This document shows positions 30,933 through 39,249 of a DNA stretch of 64,000 nt, in pieces (the first letter of the stretch is position 1; every line of letters starts with the position of its first letter). Under the pieces are notes generated by a model. The model saw nothing but the letters and a program-made list of their open reading frames with translations, searched no databases and had not been told where the DNA came from. The translations under genes and the position numbers were made by a program. Origin of the DNA: JACCXG01 sp963785755 (lineage in GTDB: Bacteria > Acidobacteriota > Vicinamibacteria > Vicinamibacterales > 2-12-FULL-66-21); NCBI GenBank assembly GCA_963785755.1, contig CAWAXG010000056.1, positions 163,572 through 227,571 of the forward strand, read 5' to 3'.

Positions 30933-32192
30933 ATGACCACCTTCTTGCTGCTGGCTTTCGTCCTCGGGGTATTCGCGCCGCTGCAGACCGATGTGTCCGG
31001 GGCGTGGGCCGTTACGGTCGTCGACTTCGGCCGGCCCAACACGACACGGATGGTGCTCGAGCAGGACGGTGAAAAGCTCACCGGCACGCTCGGCACTCAA
31101 TCGCTGGAAGGGAGCGTCACTGCCGGGGCACTCTCGTTCAAGGTCGGAGACCGTACCGCGACCGGAAAGGTCGCTGACGAGACGCTGGCGGGCGAGGTCA
31201 CGCAGGGAGGGCGGACGCTCGAATGGTCGGCCGTGAAGATTCCGCCGCGCCCCGCGAAGCCGCGCGCGCACACGTTCGAGCCGACGAAATTCGAGTTGTT
31301 CTTCACCTCGCGTGTGCCGCCGGTGCTCCATATCGCGCCCGGCGACACCGTGAGGACATGGAGCGTCGACGCCGGCGGCACCGATCCGAAAGATGAACGG
31401 CGCTCGCCCGGGGGCAATCCGCAGACGGGTCCGTTTTTCGTGGACGGCGCGTTGCCCGGCGACACGCTCGTCGTCCGGCTCACCCGCATCCGCACGAATC
31501 GGAACTGGGCGGTCAGCGGCAGCACCGTCATGGCGAACGCGATCGATCCGTACCATCTCACGGACCTGAAGTGGACGAAGGGGTTCAACAGCCGCTGGAC
31601 GATCGATGCGGCCGCAGGTGTCGCACGCCTCGAGAAGCCGCCGGACAGTCTCAAGGACTTCACGGTTCCCGTGAAGCCGATGCTTGGGTGCGTCGCGGTG
31701 GCGCCCGGCCAGGAATCCGCGATCCGCACGACCGATTCCGGGCGGTTCGGCGGCAACATGGATTACAACCAGATCGTCGAAGGGACGACCCTTTATCTAC
31801 CGGTCAATCATCCGGGCGCGCTGCTGTTCGTCGGCGATGGCCACGCCGCGCAGGGAGACGGAGAGCTGACCGGCGACGCCCTCGAGACGTCCATGGACAT
31901 CGAGTTCACGGTCGATGTGATCGAGGGGCGCAATTTCAGCCATCCGCTCGCGGAGAACGCGGAATATCTGATCAGCATCGGCATCGGCGGCACTCTCGAT
32001 CAAGCGTTGCAGATGGCGACGTCCGGCATTCTGCGGTGGCTCGAGCGCGACTACAAGCTGGCGGCGTCCGAGGCCGCTGTCGTCGTCGGATTCGCGATCA
32101 AGTACGACGTCGTCGATCTCGTCGGCACGCAGGTGAGCATCGCGGCCAAGCTGCCCAAATCGGCGCTGGCCAAACTGCGGAAAGCGTCATGA
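30933..32192 (+). CDS. Exported acetamidase/formamidase family protein
   Basis: A 419-residue protein with a signal peptide (TTFLLLAFVLGVFAPL). Residues ~20-105 form a small beta-rich domain not usual in the family (SGAWAVTVVDFGRPNTTRMV). The remainder is FmdA/AmdA-like: RVPPVLHIAPGDTVRTWSVD, GNPQTGPFFVDGALPGDTLV, GCVAVAPGQ, and a C-terminal SIGIGGTLDQALQMATSGIL. It should hydrolyse an amide; its export suggests a periplasmic substrate. It is divergent from the transposase remnant; 30840-30932 should hold its promoter. Confidence 0.85.
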   Translation: MTTFLLLAFVLGVFAPLQTDVSGAWAVTVVDFGRPNTTRMVLEQDGEKLTGTLGTQSLEGSVTAGALSFKVGDRTATGKVADETLAGEVTQGGRTLEWSAVKIPPRPAKPRAHTFEPTKFELFFTSRVPPVLHIAPGDTVRTWSVDAGGTDPKDERRSPGGNPQTGPFFVDGALPGDTLVVRLTRIRTNRNWAVSGSTVMANAIDPYHLTDLKWTKGFNSRWTIDAAAGVARLEKPPDSLKDFTVPVKPMLGCVAVAPGQESAIRTTDSGRFGGNMDYNQIVEGTTLYLPVNHPGALLFVGDGHAAQGDGELTGDALETSMDIEFTVDVIEGRNFSHPLAENAEYLISIGIGGTLDQALQMATSGILRWLERDYKLAASEAAVVVGFAIKYDVVDLVGTQVSIAAKLPKSALAKLRKAS

Positions 32193-32287
32193 GGTGATTC
32201 GGGTTACCCTAGCGCCGCGAAACAACGAAGTGAGGCCGGCTATGACGAACCTGCGCGAGACGATGGTGGCGATGGCTGCCATGGCTG

Positions 32288-32773
32288 ATGGCGGCAATGT
32301 CCGCCCTGGTGGCGGCCGCTCCGGCGGCAGGGCGCGGAGAGCAGAACGAGGTCCTGACTGGCGACGCCGCGCGCGGCAAGGCGCTGGTCGAGTCGAGCGG
32401 CTGTTTCGACTGCCACCGCATCGCCGACCGCGGTTCGCGGGTCGGGCCCAATCTTTCGACGATCGGAGGCCGTCGGACACCCGTTCGACTGCGACAGGCG
32501 CTGCTGGCGCCGGATGAGGAAGTGATCGCCGACAACCGCTTCGTCCGCATTGTCACGAAGGACGGGACGACGATCACGGGCAAGCTGCTCAACCAGGACG
32601 CGACCAGCGTGCAGCTGATGAATCCGAAGGAAGAATTGAAGACCTACCTCCGAACCAGCATCCGCGAGTACACCATCGTCGACACCGGCCTGATGCCGTC
32701 GGTGCAGGGCAAGCTGACCGACCAGCAGGTCGCCGACATCGTCAGCTATCTGGGCTCGTTGAAGGGAAGCTGA
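32288..32773 (+). CDS. Small c-type cytochrome
   Basis: A 161-residue protein with one haem c motif CFDCH (39-43), preceded by GDAARGKALVESSG and followed by RVGPNLSTIGGRRTPVRLRQ, so it is a class I cytochrome c like those fused to acidobacterial membrane-bound dehydrogenases. The Met ligand is probably in TGLMPSVQGKLTDQQVADIV. The N-terminus (MAAMSALVAAAPAAG) is short and lacks basic residues; no better in-frame start exists before the stop at 32243, so a frameshift in the signal peptide, or a non-standard start at the CTG 32276, is possible. The likely role is periplasmic electron transfer. Confidence 0.8.
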   Translation: MAAMSALVAAAPAAGRGEQNEVLTGDAARGKALVESSGCFDCHRIADRGSRVGPNLSTIGGRRTPVRLRQALLAPDEEVIADNRFVRIVTKDGTTITGKLLNQDATSVQLMNPKEELKTYLRTSIREYTIVDTGLMPSVQGKLTDQQVADIVSYLGSLKGS

Positions 32774-32850
32774 AATTCAGCTCTTCGGGGAACCGTCGAG
32801 CCGATCGCCGTCGTCCAAACAAGTAGCGCCTCGGCCTGATCGGCAGGAAA

Positions 32851-33549
32851 GTGACGGTGGCAGGGATCATGTTTCTATTGAGACCTTTTGCGCGGCACGC
32901 CGTGCGTGTTGCGGTCGCGATCGCGGTCATCCTGTGGGCGCAGGGAAACTCAGCCATAGTCGATGCCGCGGAACCGGACGCATCCGAGCCGATGCGAATC
33001 GCCGTTCTGGTCGACACCAGCCAGTCGATGGAACGGCACATCAGCGAAGTGCGCCGCGCGCTGCACAGCTTCTTCCGCGAGTTGCCGGCTGACCGTCAGA
33101 TCGCGCTGTTCGAATTCGGCGATCGGGCGACGCGGCTGGTGGACTACACGTCAGAAAACGCTCGTCTGGAGGCCGGTATTGGCCGGCTGTTCTCGCGGCC
33201 GCAGTCAGGCGCATATGCGCTGGATGCGATCACCGACGCTTCGCGCGATTTCCGGGCGCGCGGATCCGTCCGTCCGGTGATCATCGTAATCACCGCGCAG
33301 GGACCGGATTTCAGCGAGCGCTATCACCAGACCGTGCTCGACGACGTGAAAGCCGCCGATGCCACGCTTCATTCACTGGTGTTGACCCGTCGCAACGTCC
33401 CTGTCTTCAACCAAGGGATCATGGAGCGCGAGATCACACTGTCGAAAGGGGCGGAGGTAACAGGAGGCCGCCGCGAAGATCTGCTGACCAATATGGAGCT
33501 CGCCGACCGGTTGAGCAGCCTTGCGCGGCAGTTGAAGGAAAGCAAGTAG
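32851..33549 (+). CDS. Exported von Willebrand factor A domain protein
   Basis: A 232-residue protein. It begins at GTG 32851 (alternative ATG 32869) with a basic stretch and a signal peptide or anchor (VAVAIAVILWAQGNSAIVDA), then a VWA domain: the metal-binding motif DTSQS (55-59), RQIALFEFGDRA, and VIIVITAQGPDFSER. The MIDAS residues look complete. Homologues in acidobacteria are often called VWFA-related; no enzymatic function is known. The stop codon lies in the left arm of a 14-bp inverted repeat. Confidence 0.8.
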   Translation: MTVAGIMFLLRPFARHAVRVAVAIAVILWAQGNSAIVDAAEPDASEPMRIAVLVDTSQSMERHISEVRRALHSFFRELPADRQIALFEFGDRATRLVDYTSENARLEAGIGRLFSRPQSGAYALDAITDASRDFRARGSVRPVIIVITAQGPDFSERYHQTVLDDVKAADATLHSLVLTRRNVPVFNQGIMEREITLSKGAEVTGGRREDLLTNMELADRLSSLARQLKESK

Positions 33550-33590
33550 CAAGTACTGAGAGTTCCCCGTTCTCCTTACTTGCTACTTGC
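33542..33590 (+). terminator. 14-bp perfect inverted repeat over the VWA gene stop codon
   Basis: GCAAGTAGCAAGTA (33542-33555) and TACTTGCTACTTGC (33577-33590) are exact complements with a 21-nt spacer. The left arm contains the TAG stop. There is no following T run, so this may be a repeat pair or a stabilising 3' hairpin more than an intrinsic terminator. Confidence 0.5.
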
Positions 33591-33599
33591 CTAATGCGT

Positions 33600-33745
33600 G
33601 GCTTCCGCCTTCGCGCGCAGCGCTTCCGCCTTCGCCAAGGCCGGCGGACCGCCGTAGCTTTAGCGGAGGCTGGTCGGCGCGACTCGCCGTAGCCTTGGCA
33701 GCCTGTCTCGCCGGAGCCTTGGCGGAGGCGGAGAGGCGGTCAGGC
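33600..33745. repeat. Cluster of GCCTTCGCCAAGG / CCTTGGCGGAGG repeats
   Basis: CCGCCTTCGCCAAGG at 33626-33640 is followed by reverse-orientation forms CCGTAGCCTTGGC (33687-33699) and CCGGAGCCTTGGCGGAGG (33711-33728). The region has no coding potential I trust. The same motif is at 27737-27759. Confidence 0.55.
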
Positions 33746-33760
33746 GGAAGAGCGAGCAGC

Positions 33761-33800
33761 TATAATCCGTCGACGCGTCTCACTGCCGTGAGACGCGTCG
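33761..33800 (+). promoter_or_regulatory. TATAAT -10 element and 13-bp leader hairpin of the xylanase gene
   Basis: A perfect TATAAT (33761-33766) lies 39 bp before the GH10 start. Immediately after it, CGACGCGTCTCAC (33771-33783), loop tgcc, and GTGAGACGCGTCG (33788-33800) form a perfect 13-bp hairpin whose 3' arm ends 4 bases before the ATG at 33805. As RNA it would cover the ribosome binding region; as DNA it could be an operator at the transcription start. Which applies cannot be decided from sequence. No good -35 box is seen. Confidence 0.65.
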
Positions 33801-33804
33801 GCCG

Positions 33805-34872
33805 ATGCATCCCCGGTTCAGAGTCATTTCCGCCGTTGCGCTCCTCGCGCTGACCGCTTGCGGCGGCGACGATCGGACGCCCGTGACGCCGACGACTCCC
33901 ACACCGACGGCGCCAGCCGATCCGCTGCGAGACGCGGCCAACGTGTCCGGAAAGATGATCGGCACGGCCGTTCAATCGGGGCTGCTTCGCACGCCGCAAT
34001 ACGACACCGTCGCCGCGCGCCACTTCAACTACCTCACCGCTGAATACGAGATGAAGATGGGGGTCATCGCCCAGAGCCCCGGATTCAACGACTACGCCCC
34101 CGGCGACGCCATCGTCGGATTCGCAATGGCGAACGGCATGCGGGTCAAGGGGCATGCGCTCGTGTGGCACGGGTCGGTGCCGTCCTGGGTGGAGGCGCTC
34201 TCGCCGGCCGATCTCCGGCCGATGTTCGAGAACTACATCCGCGAAGTGGCCGCTCACTATCGCGGTCGGGTGTTCGCATGGGACGTCGTCAACGAAGCTG
34301 TGACCGACGATGGGTCGGGCCTGCGGGATACCGTGTTCCGGCGGAAGCTTGGTGATGGCTACGTGGCCGACGCGTTCCGGCTGGCGCGTCAGGCCGATCC
34401 GTCCGCGCGGCTGATCTACAACGACTACGGCGGGGAAGGGCTGAACGCGAAGTCGAACCGCATCTACGAGCTCGTGCGGTCTCTCGTCGCGGCAGGCGTG
34501 CCGATCGACGGTGTCGGGCTGCAGATGCACATCACCGCCTCGAACCCGCCGAACGCCGCGAGCGTCGCCTCCAATATGCGGAGACTCGCCGATCTCGGTC
34601 TCACCGTGAACATCAGTGAAATGGACGTCCGCATCCGCGATGCGCCGGGAACGGCGCAGATGCGGCTCGAGCTGCAGAAGTCCGTGTACAAATCGATGGT
34701 GGGCGTCTGCGTCGAGGAGTCGCGATGTGATGCGGTGACGTTCTGGGGGTTTACCGACGCGCATTCGTGGATCGACAGCCGGTTCGGGGCCGACGATCCG
34801 TTACTGTTCGACGAACAGTACGTGGCCAAGCCGGCGTTCTTCGGGGTGCTGGAGGCTTTGCTGCGGCGGTGA
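33805..34872 (+). CDS. GH10 endo-1,4-beta-xylanase, lipoprotein
   Basis: A 355-residue secreted enzyme that cuts xylan backbones. The leader ends in a good lipobox LTAC (Cys19), followed by a Thr/Pro linker, so it is expected on the outer face of a membrane. The GH10 barrel has KGHALVWHG, the acid/base Glu164 in WDVVNEA, LIYNDYGGEG, VGLQMHI, the nucleophile Glu272 in NISEMDVR, and FWGFTDAHSWID. Catalytic residues are complete. It is preceded by a perfect leader hairpin, which suggests tight regulation. No other xylan genes are in the window. Confidence 0.93.
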   Translation: MHPRFRVISAVALLALTACGGDDRTPVTPTTPTPTAPADPLRDAANVSGKMIGTAVQSGLLRTPQYDTVAARHFNYLTAEYEMKMGVIAQSPGFNDYAPGDAIVGFAMANGMRVKGHALVWHGSVPSWVEALSPADLRPMFENYIREVAAHYRGRVFAWDVVNEAVTDDGSGLRDTVFRRKLGDGYVADAFRLARQADPSARLIYNDYGGEGLNAKSNRIYELVRSLVAAGVPIDGVGLQMHITASNPPNAASVASNMRRLADLGLTVNISEMDVRIRDAPGTAQMRLELQKSVYKSMVGVCVEESRCDAVTFWGFTDAHSWIDSRFGADDPLLFDEQYVAKPAFFGVLEALLRR

Positions 34873-34930
34873 TTGCCTGGAGCTATCCTTGTCGGCTCAG
34901 AAGGCACGAGTCGCGCTTCGCGCCGCAGCG

Positions 34931-34953
34931 GCACGACGGCACGACGGCACGAA
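34931..34953 (+). repeat. Short GCACGACG octamer array
   Basis: Nearly three units of GCACGACG, preceded by the flank tcgcgcttcgcgccgcagcg. Flank and units match the arrays at 18730 and 19213. It lies between the GH10 and VOC genes. Confidence 0.7.
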
Positions 34954-35054
34954 GGATTCGTTGGAAACATCTATCGTCGTCGTACGCTTCGTGCGGCGTG
35001 TAGCGCAAGCGGCTCGGAATCTGCACGCAGACGGAGTAGATCAAGGAGACTCTG

Positions 35055-35978
35055 ATGAAATCGGTCCTCGCGGCCGGCATTGCCCTGACCCTGACGGTTC
35101 AGGCGCCGGTAGCGCGCCCGCGCATCCTCGGCATCGCGCATCTCGCGGTGTTCGTCAGCGATCTCACCGCCGCGCGCGGCTTCTACCGGGACCTGCTCGG
35201 CTTCGACGAGTCGTTCACGCTGCCAAAGCCTGATGGCTCGGTCGATGTCGCGTTCGTCAAGATCAACGATCGTCAATGGATCGAGTTGATCAACCGGCCC
35301 ACCGGCGGGGAAGGGCAGCTCGATCACGTCGCGTTGTCCACGGACGGTGCCGAACGGATGCGGGACTACCTGGCGTCGCGCGGCGTGCAGGTGCCGGAGA
35401 AGGTGGGTGTCGGTCCGACCGGCGACAAGAGCTTCACGATCACCGATCCCGACGGTCACCGCGTCGAGATCCTCGAGTACCAGCGCGACAGCCGGACGGG
35501 GAAAGACGCGGGAACGCATTTGCCGGCAACCCGCATCGCCGAACGCGCCCTGCACGTCGGCATCCTGGTCGGCGAGCTCGCGCGGGCGACGGAGTTCTAC
35601 ACCGGCATCCTCGGCTTCGAAGAGTTCTGGCGCGGCAGCGCCGCGAAGTCGGCGACGCTGAGCTGGGTGAACATGAAGGTGCCCGACGGCACCGATTACC
35701 TCGAGTTCATGCTCTACGACCAGAAGCCGCCGCCCGATCGCCGCGGCACCCAGCATCATCTCTGCCTGCTCGTGCCGGACGCCGAGAAGGCCGTCGCCGC
35801 GCTGGAGTCGCGGCCGGCGCGCAAGGCCTACACCCGCGCGATCGAAGTCCGGACCGGCATCAACCGGAAGCGGCAGGTCAACCTGTTCGATCCCGACGGC
35901 ACGCGTGTGGAACTGATGGAGCCGGACACCGTGGACGGGAAGCCGGCGCCCGCATCAACCCTCCCGCCACCGCGTTAG
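35055..35978 (+). CDS. Two-domain VOC (glyoxalase/dioxygenase fold) protein
   Basis: A 307-residue protein with a weak signal-like N-terminus (KSVLAAGIALTLTVQAPVA). Two vicinal-oxygen-chelate modules follow: one from ILGIAHLAVFVSDLTAARGF to DPDGHRVEILEYQ, the other from ALHVGILVGELARATEFYTG to LFDPDGTRVELMEPD. Each has the paired His...Glu positions expected for a metal site (AHLAVFV/VEILEYQ, LHVGILV/VELMEP). Substrate unknown: it could be a dioxygenase, isomerase or a binding protein. The leader contains the octamer array at 34931 and a possible RBS aaggaga before the ATG. Confidence 0.82.
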   Translation: MKSVLAAGIALTLTVQAPVARPRILGIAHLAVFVSDLTAARGFYRDLLGFDESFTLPKPDGSVDVAFVKINDRQWIELINRPTGGEGQLDHVALSTDGAERMRDYLASRGVQVPEKVGVGPTGDKSFTITDPDGHRVEILEYQRDSRTGKDAGTHLPATRIAERALHVGILVGELARATEFYTGILGFEEFWRGSAAKSATLSWVNMKVPDGTDYLEFMLYDQKPPPDRRGTQHHLCLLVPDAEKAVAALESRPARKAYTRAIEVRTGINRKRQVNLFDPDGTRVELMEPDTVDGKPAPASTLPPPR

Positions 35979-36123
35979 GCCGTGAATTCTCGGCCCGTCT
36001 GCATGCACGGCCGGGCTGCCTCGGCGCCCCGCAGGGCCGGCTGTGCGGTTGAACGGGCTTCGAAGCGAGTGTTAAGATCCTTGTTTGCACGCGGCCGAAA
36101 GGCATCCACAGAGCATTCCGAGC

Positions 36124-36197
<74 letters not shown>

Positions 36198-36344
36198 AAA
36201 TCCTTAGGAAATTAGCGTGATTGGGTGCGTTCGTTGCGTCCGCGGGCGATTTCTTATTGCTCCCAAAAGCCCTCGAATTTGCTCTTCGCTCCGAAGAGCG
36301 ACTTCTGTAAATCACTGGCTAGCGGCGAGTTGTCAGCGCGCGAT

Positions 36345-36390
36345 CTGCGCAGGGGAGGAGGTTTATAGGACCTCCTCGATCCTCGCGCAG
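36345..36390 (+). other. Strong hairpin in the gap after tRNA-Cys
   Basis: GAGGAGGT (36355-36362) pairs with ACCTCCTC (36370-36377), and CTGCGC (36345-36350) with GCGCAG (36385-36390), giving an extended stem with a 7-nt loop. The surrounding 36198-36614 region has no gene I can support. It could be a terminator or a small structured RNA. Confidence 0.4.
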
Positions 36391-36614
36391 TCCGCAGGTG
36401 AACGGTTCTAGTCATCACGAGGTCCGAAGAGGCAGGCGGCAGAACGGCCCCGGAGAACGACTGTCGCGCATTCAACGACGTGCGATTCGCTGATCCGCGC
36501 AAAGCCAGCGCGGCAAGCCCGTCGGGCACGGCGTGCCGGCTTCACGCCGGACTTTCGGCAACACGTCCCGCGATCGCCAAGACGTCGCGCCGTTCGGCGG
36601 CCCAACGTTCGGCG

Positions 36615-36860
36615 TCAGCGCGCGTTTCGGGATGGGCGGCGCCCCCAATCCTGAGTACTAGCCACTCCGCGCATTGCGGTCGGAGCCGGCCGCGGCACGA
36701 TCGCCAACTTGGGTCCATTTGGGTCCAATTTGACGAACAACCGCTCTGCAACCGCTTCCACCGCCCTGCGATGCGACGCATCGACGACGTGGATGTAGAT
36801 GTTCAGCGTCGTCGAGATGCTCGCGTGACCGAGTTGTTCCTGCGCGATCTTGACGGGTAC
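36615..36860 (-). pseudogene. C-terminal remnant of a tyrosine recombinase (phage/ICE integrase)
   Basis: Reading the minus strand from about 36860 gives PVKIAQEQLGHASISTTLN followed by IYIHVVDASHRRAVEAVAER and LFVKLDPNGPK, ending at TGA 36615-36617. This is the box II end of tyrosine recombinases, with LGHAS(I)STT and the catalytic Tyr in LNIYIHV. The N-terminal part, including the RHTxAS motif, is not found upstream on this strand, so the gene is a 3' remnant. Its position 0.4 kb from the tRNA-Cys 3' end fits an old integration site. Confidence 0.75.
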
Positions 36861-36931
36861 CGCAGATCGTTCAGGAGCAGCAGCGGTCGCGATTCTTCAG
36901 GGAACCTCCGCATCCGCTCGCACGTCTGATA

Positions 36932-36957
36932 CAGTGTTGCGCTAATGTGCCACACTG
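36932..36957 (+). promoter_or_regulatory. Inverted repeat CAGTGT-N14-ACACTG before the GntR gene
   Basis: CAGTGT (36932-36937) and ACACTG (36952-36957) are exact complements, 17 bp before the GntR ATG. YtrA-type GntR regulators commonly repress their own operon from such a site; this is inference from position. Confidence 0.45.
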
Positions 36958-36973
36958 CTACACCACCTCGCCA

Positions 36974-37447
36974 ATGCTACCGGTAAACCTCGACCCTCGA
37001 GATGGGCGGCCCCTATACCTCCAGATCATGGACGAAGTGCGGCGTGCCCTCGTCGTCGGCACTCTTCGGGCGGAGGACCCGCTACCGTCGGTGCGCGAGC
37101 TCGCCTCGCAGCTCGTCGTGAATCCGCGAACCGTCTTGCAGGCATACCAGGAGCTGGAGCGCGAGGGCGTCCTCTACGTCAGACGGGGGCAAGGCACGTT
37201 CGTCGCGCCTGACGCCCGCGTCGATCGCCATGGACTCACCCGGGACGTGGCGAAACGGGCATTGCTCGACGCGCGGCGCAACGGACTGGGCGTAGGGGAT
37301 CTGATCAAGACGATCCGGAGAGTGGCGGCCGAAGAGGGAGAAGACGAAGGACAGAAAGACGAAGAAGGTCGCTACAGCGCGGCCTCGCCGAAACTCGCGC
37401 CGAGGGCTCGCCTGAGCGAAGGCGGGAAACAGGGGCATCAGAAATGA
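36974..37447 (+). CDS. GntR-family repressor, YtrA subfamily
   Basis: A 157-residue regulator with an N-terminal winged helix: GRPLYLQIMDEVRRALVVGT, LPSVRELASQLVVNPRTVLQ and LEREGVLYVRRGQGTFVA are diagnostic. The short C-terminal tail, without a ligand-binding domain, is typical of the YtrA subfamily, which controls neighbouring ABC transporter genes. I chose ATG 36974 because the GTG at 36947 lies inside the putative operator. Its stop overlaps the next ATG (ATGA at 37444), so it is the first gene of a five-gene operon. Confidence 0.9.
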   Translation: MLPVNLDPRDGRPLYLQIMDEVRRALVVGTLRAEDPLPSVRELASQLVVNPRTVLQAYQELEREGVLYVRRGQGTFVAPDARVDRHGLTRDVAKRALLDARRNGLGVGDLIKTIRRVAAEEGEDEGQKDEEGRYSAASPKLAPRARLSEGGKQGHQK

Positions 37448-38343
37448 CGGGTGGCGATGCCGTGGCCACTCACGATCTGTCGAAGCGATACGGTCGCGAG
37501 ACCGCGCTCGACGGCGTCAGCCTTCGCGTGCCCGATGGCGCCGTGTACGTCCTGGTCGGAGCGAACGGCGCGGGCAAGAGCACCGCGCTCAAGGTACTGA
37601 TGAACCTGGAGCGCGCGGACGCCGGCACCGCGGAGATCCTCGGCCTGGACACAGTCCGCCGTGGCCCCGAGGCGCGCGCGCAAGTTGGCTACGTGTCGGA
37701 CCGGCCCGACCACGGCTACCGCTGGATGACGTGCGGCCGCTTGATCGAGCACGTGGCGGCCTACTACCCGGCATGGGATCGCGCCTATGCCGATCGCCTG
37801 ATCCTCGCGTTCAGTCTGCGGCGGCATTGCAGAATTGGCACCCTGTCGAAGGGCGAGAGCCGTCGATTGCAGCTGGTGCTGGCGCTTGCCCATCGCCCCC
37901 CCGTCCTCCTCCTGGACGAACCGACCGACGGTCTCGACCCAGTGGTGCGCGGCCGTACGCTGTCGCTGCTGGCCGAGCACCTCGCCGATACGCCGACGAC
38001 GATCCTGATATCAACGCACCAGATTCACGAGCTGGAGAGCCTGGCGGACCACGTGGGCGTCCTCCGGAACGGCAGGCTGGTCGCGCAGATGTCGCGCGAC
38101 GAGCTGCAGCGCACTGTCGGACGGTACCGCGTCGAAATACCGGAAGGATGGCAGGCCACGCGCGAGCTTCAGGTCGCCGGCGTGCGCTCGAACGGCGGTC
38201 GCGAGGCCCAGTGGACACTCGTCGGCGATCAGCGTGACCTGATCGATCGCCTCACGTTTGCCGGTGCCCACGTGCGCGACGTACAGCCTCTGGCGTTGGA
38301 GGACGCGACACTGGCGTTTCTCACCGAGGAGGTGACGCCGTGA
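37444..38343 (+). CDS. ABC transporter ATP-binding protein
   Basis: A 299-residue ATPase: Walker A GANGAGKST (39-47), signature in LSKGESRRLQLVLALAH, Walker B VLLLDEPTDGLDP and the switch His in ILISTHQIHELE. The C-terminal ~80 residues (RVEIPEGWQATREL) are an accessory domain as in YtrB/BcrA-type exporters. It is translationally coupled at both ends (ATGA before, GTGA after) to the GntR and permease genes. The exported substrate is unknown. Confidence 0.92.
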   Translation: MTGGDAVATHDLSKRYGRETALDGVSLRVPDGAVYVLVGANGAGKSTALKVLMNLERADAGTAEILGLDTVRRGPEARAQVGYVSDRPDHGYRWMTCGRLIEHVAAYYPAWDRAYADRLILAFSLRRHCRIGTLSKGESRRLQLVLALAHRPPVLLLDEPTDGLDPVVRGRTLSLLAEHLADTPTTILISTHQIHELESLADHVGVLRNGRLVAQMSRDELQRTVGRYRVEIPEGWQATRELQVAGVRSNGGREAQWTLVGDQRDLIDRLTFAGAHVRDVQPLALEDATLAFLTEEVTP

Positions 38344-39245
38344 CCGAGACCGGCCTTCACTCGGCGCCGCGGCCGCAAGACGTGCTCGTCGCGCAAATCC
38401 ACGCCGTAGGCCTTGCTCTCCGCGGGCCGGCGCTTGTCGTCACGGCATTGATCGCCCTGACGACGCTGCTCGTGACGATTGAGTTTCTGCGCACCGGCCA
38501 GCCGACCGACTTTCAACCTGAGCAGCACGTGCTGTTCGGCACGCTGGGCCTCTTGCTCCCCATTGGCGTCTGGATGGGAGAGGAGCGTTTCGGGACCGGC
38601 TTCCTCTGGACGCTCCCTGTCGATCGCCGCTGGCACGTGCTCATCAAAGTCTTCGCGGGATGGGTATGGCTGATGGGTGCCGTCGCGCTCTTCCTCCTCT
38701 GGCTGCTCGCGCTCGCCCTCCTCTCGGGTGGGAACGTGTTCTCGGAGGAAACGCTGCGCGTGCTCCCGTCCTTCTCCGGCACCGCCCCGCGCATTTTCGA
38801 CCCGAGCGCGTTGCAGGACGTGCGGTGGACGCGGGGACTGGTGTTCTGGCTGGTCCCGTTCACCGCGGCCACCGGCACGTACCTGTCGGCCAGCGCTCTG
38901 ACCCTCGGAACGCGCCACCCCCTTCGGTGGATCGCCGGGACGGTGCTCGGCCTCGTTCTTCTCGTCGTCGTCAAGAACGCGGCGAACGTAGAGCTCCCGA
39001 TCAACGGATACGACGGTCTGCTGGCGTGGCTCATGCGCGGGCCGTACGGAGTCGACGCGCTCCTCACCGCGAGGACCGAGTCGCTCCAGGTCTCCGCGAC
39101 CCTCTCGACCGGGGAAACGGTCGTGGTGTGGCGGGCGCTGCCGGATCTCGGGCAGTGGGCGGCCGCCACCTTCCTTTGGACGGCAGCCGGCCTGGTTGCC
39201 CTCGTGGCCGCGGCCTCTCGACACCGAGAGTCCCGGCGAGCCTGA
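38340..39245 (+). CDS. ABC-2 type permease subunit
   Basis: A 301-residue polytopic membrane protein with about six hydrophobic segments (for example ALVVTALIALTTLLVTIEFL, WVWLMGAVALFLLWLLALAL, and near the end WAAATFLWTAAGLVALVAAA). It is the partner of the preceding ATPase by position: the GTG start overlaps its stop. No sequence motif defines the substrate. The extracytoplasmic loop near GGNVFSEETLRVLPSF is the longest soluble part. Confidence 0.8.
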   Translation: MTETGLHSAPRPQDVLVAQIHAVGLALRGPALVVTALIALTTLLVTIEFLRTGQPTDFQPEQHVLFGTLGLLLPIGVWMGEERFGTGFLWTLPVDRRWHVLIKVFAGWVWLMGAVALFLLWLLALALLSGGNVFSEETLRVLPSFSGTAPRIFDPSALQDVRWTRGLVFWLVPFTAATGTYLSASALTLGTRHPLRWIAGTVLGLVLLVVVKNAANVELPINGYDGLLAWLMRGPYGVDALLTARTESLQVSATLSTGETVVVWRALPDLGQWAAATFLWTAAGLVALVAAASRHRESRRA

Positions 39246-39249
39246 TCGC

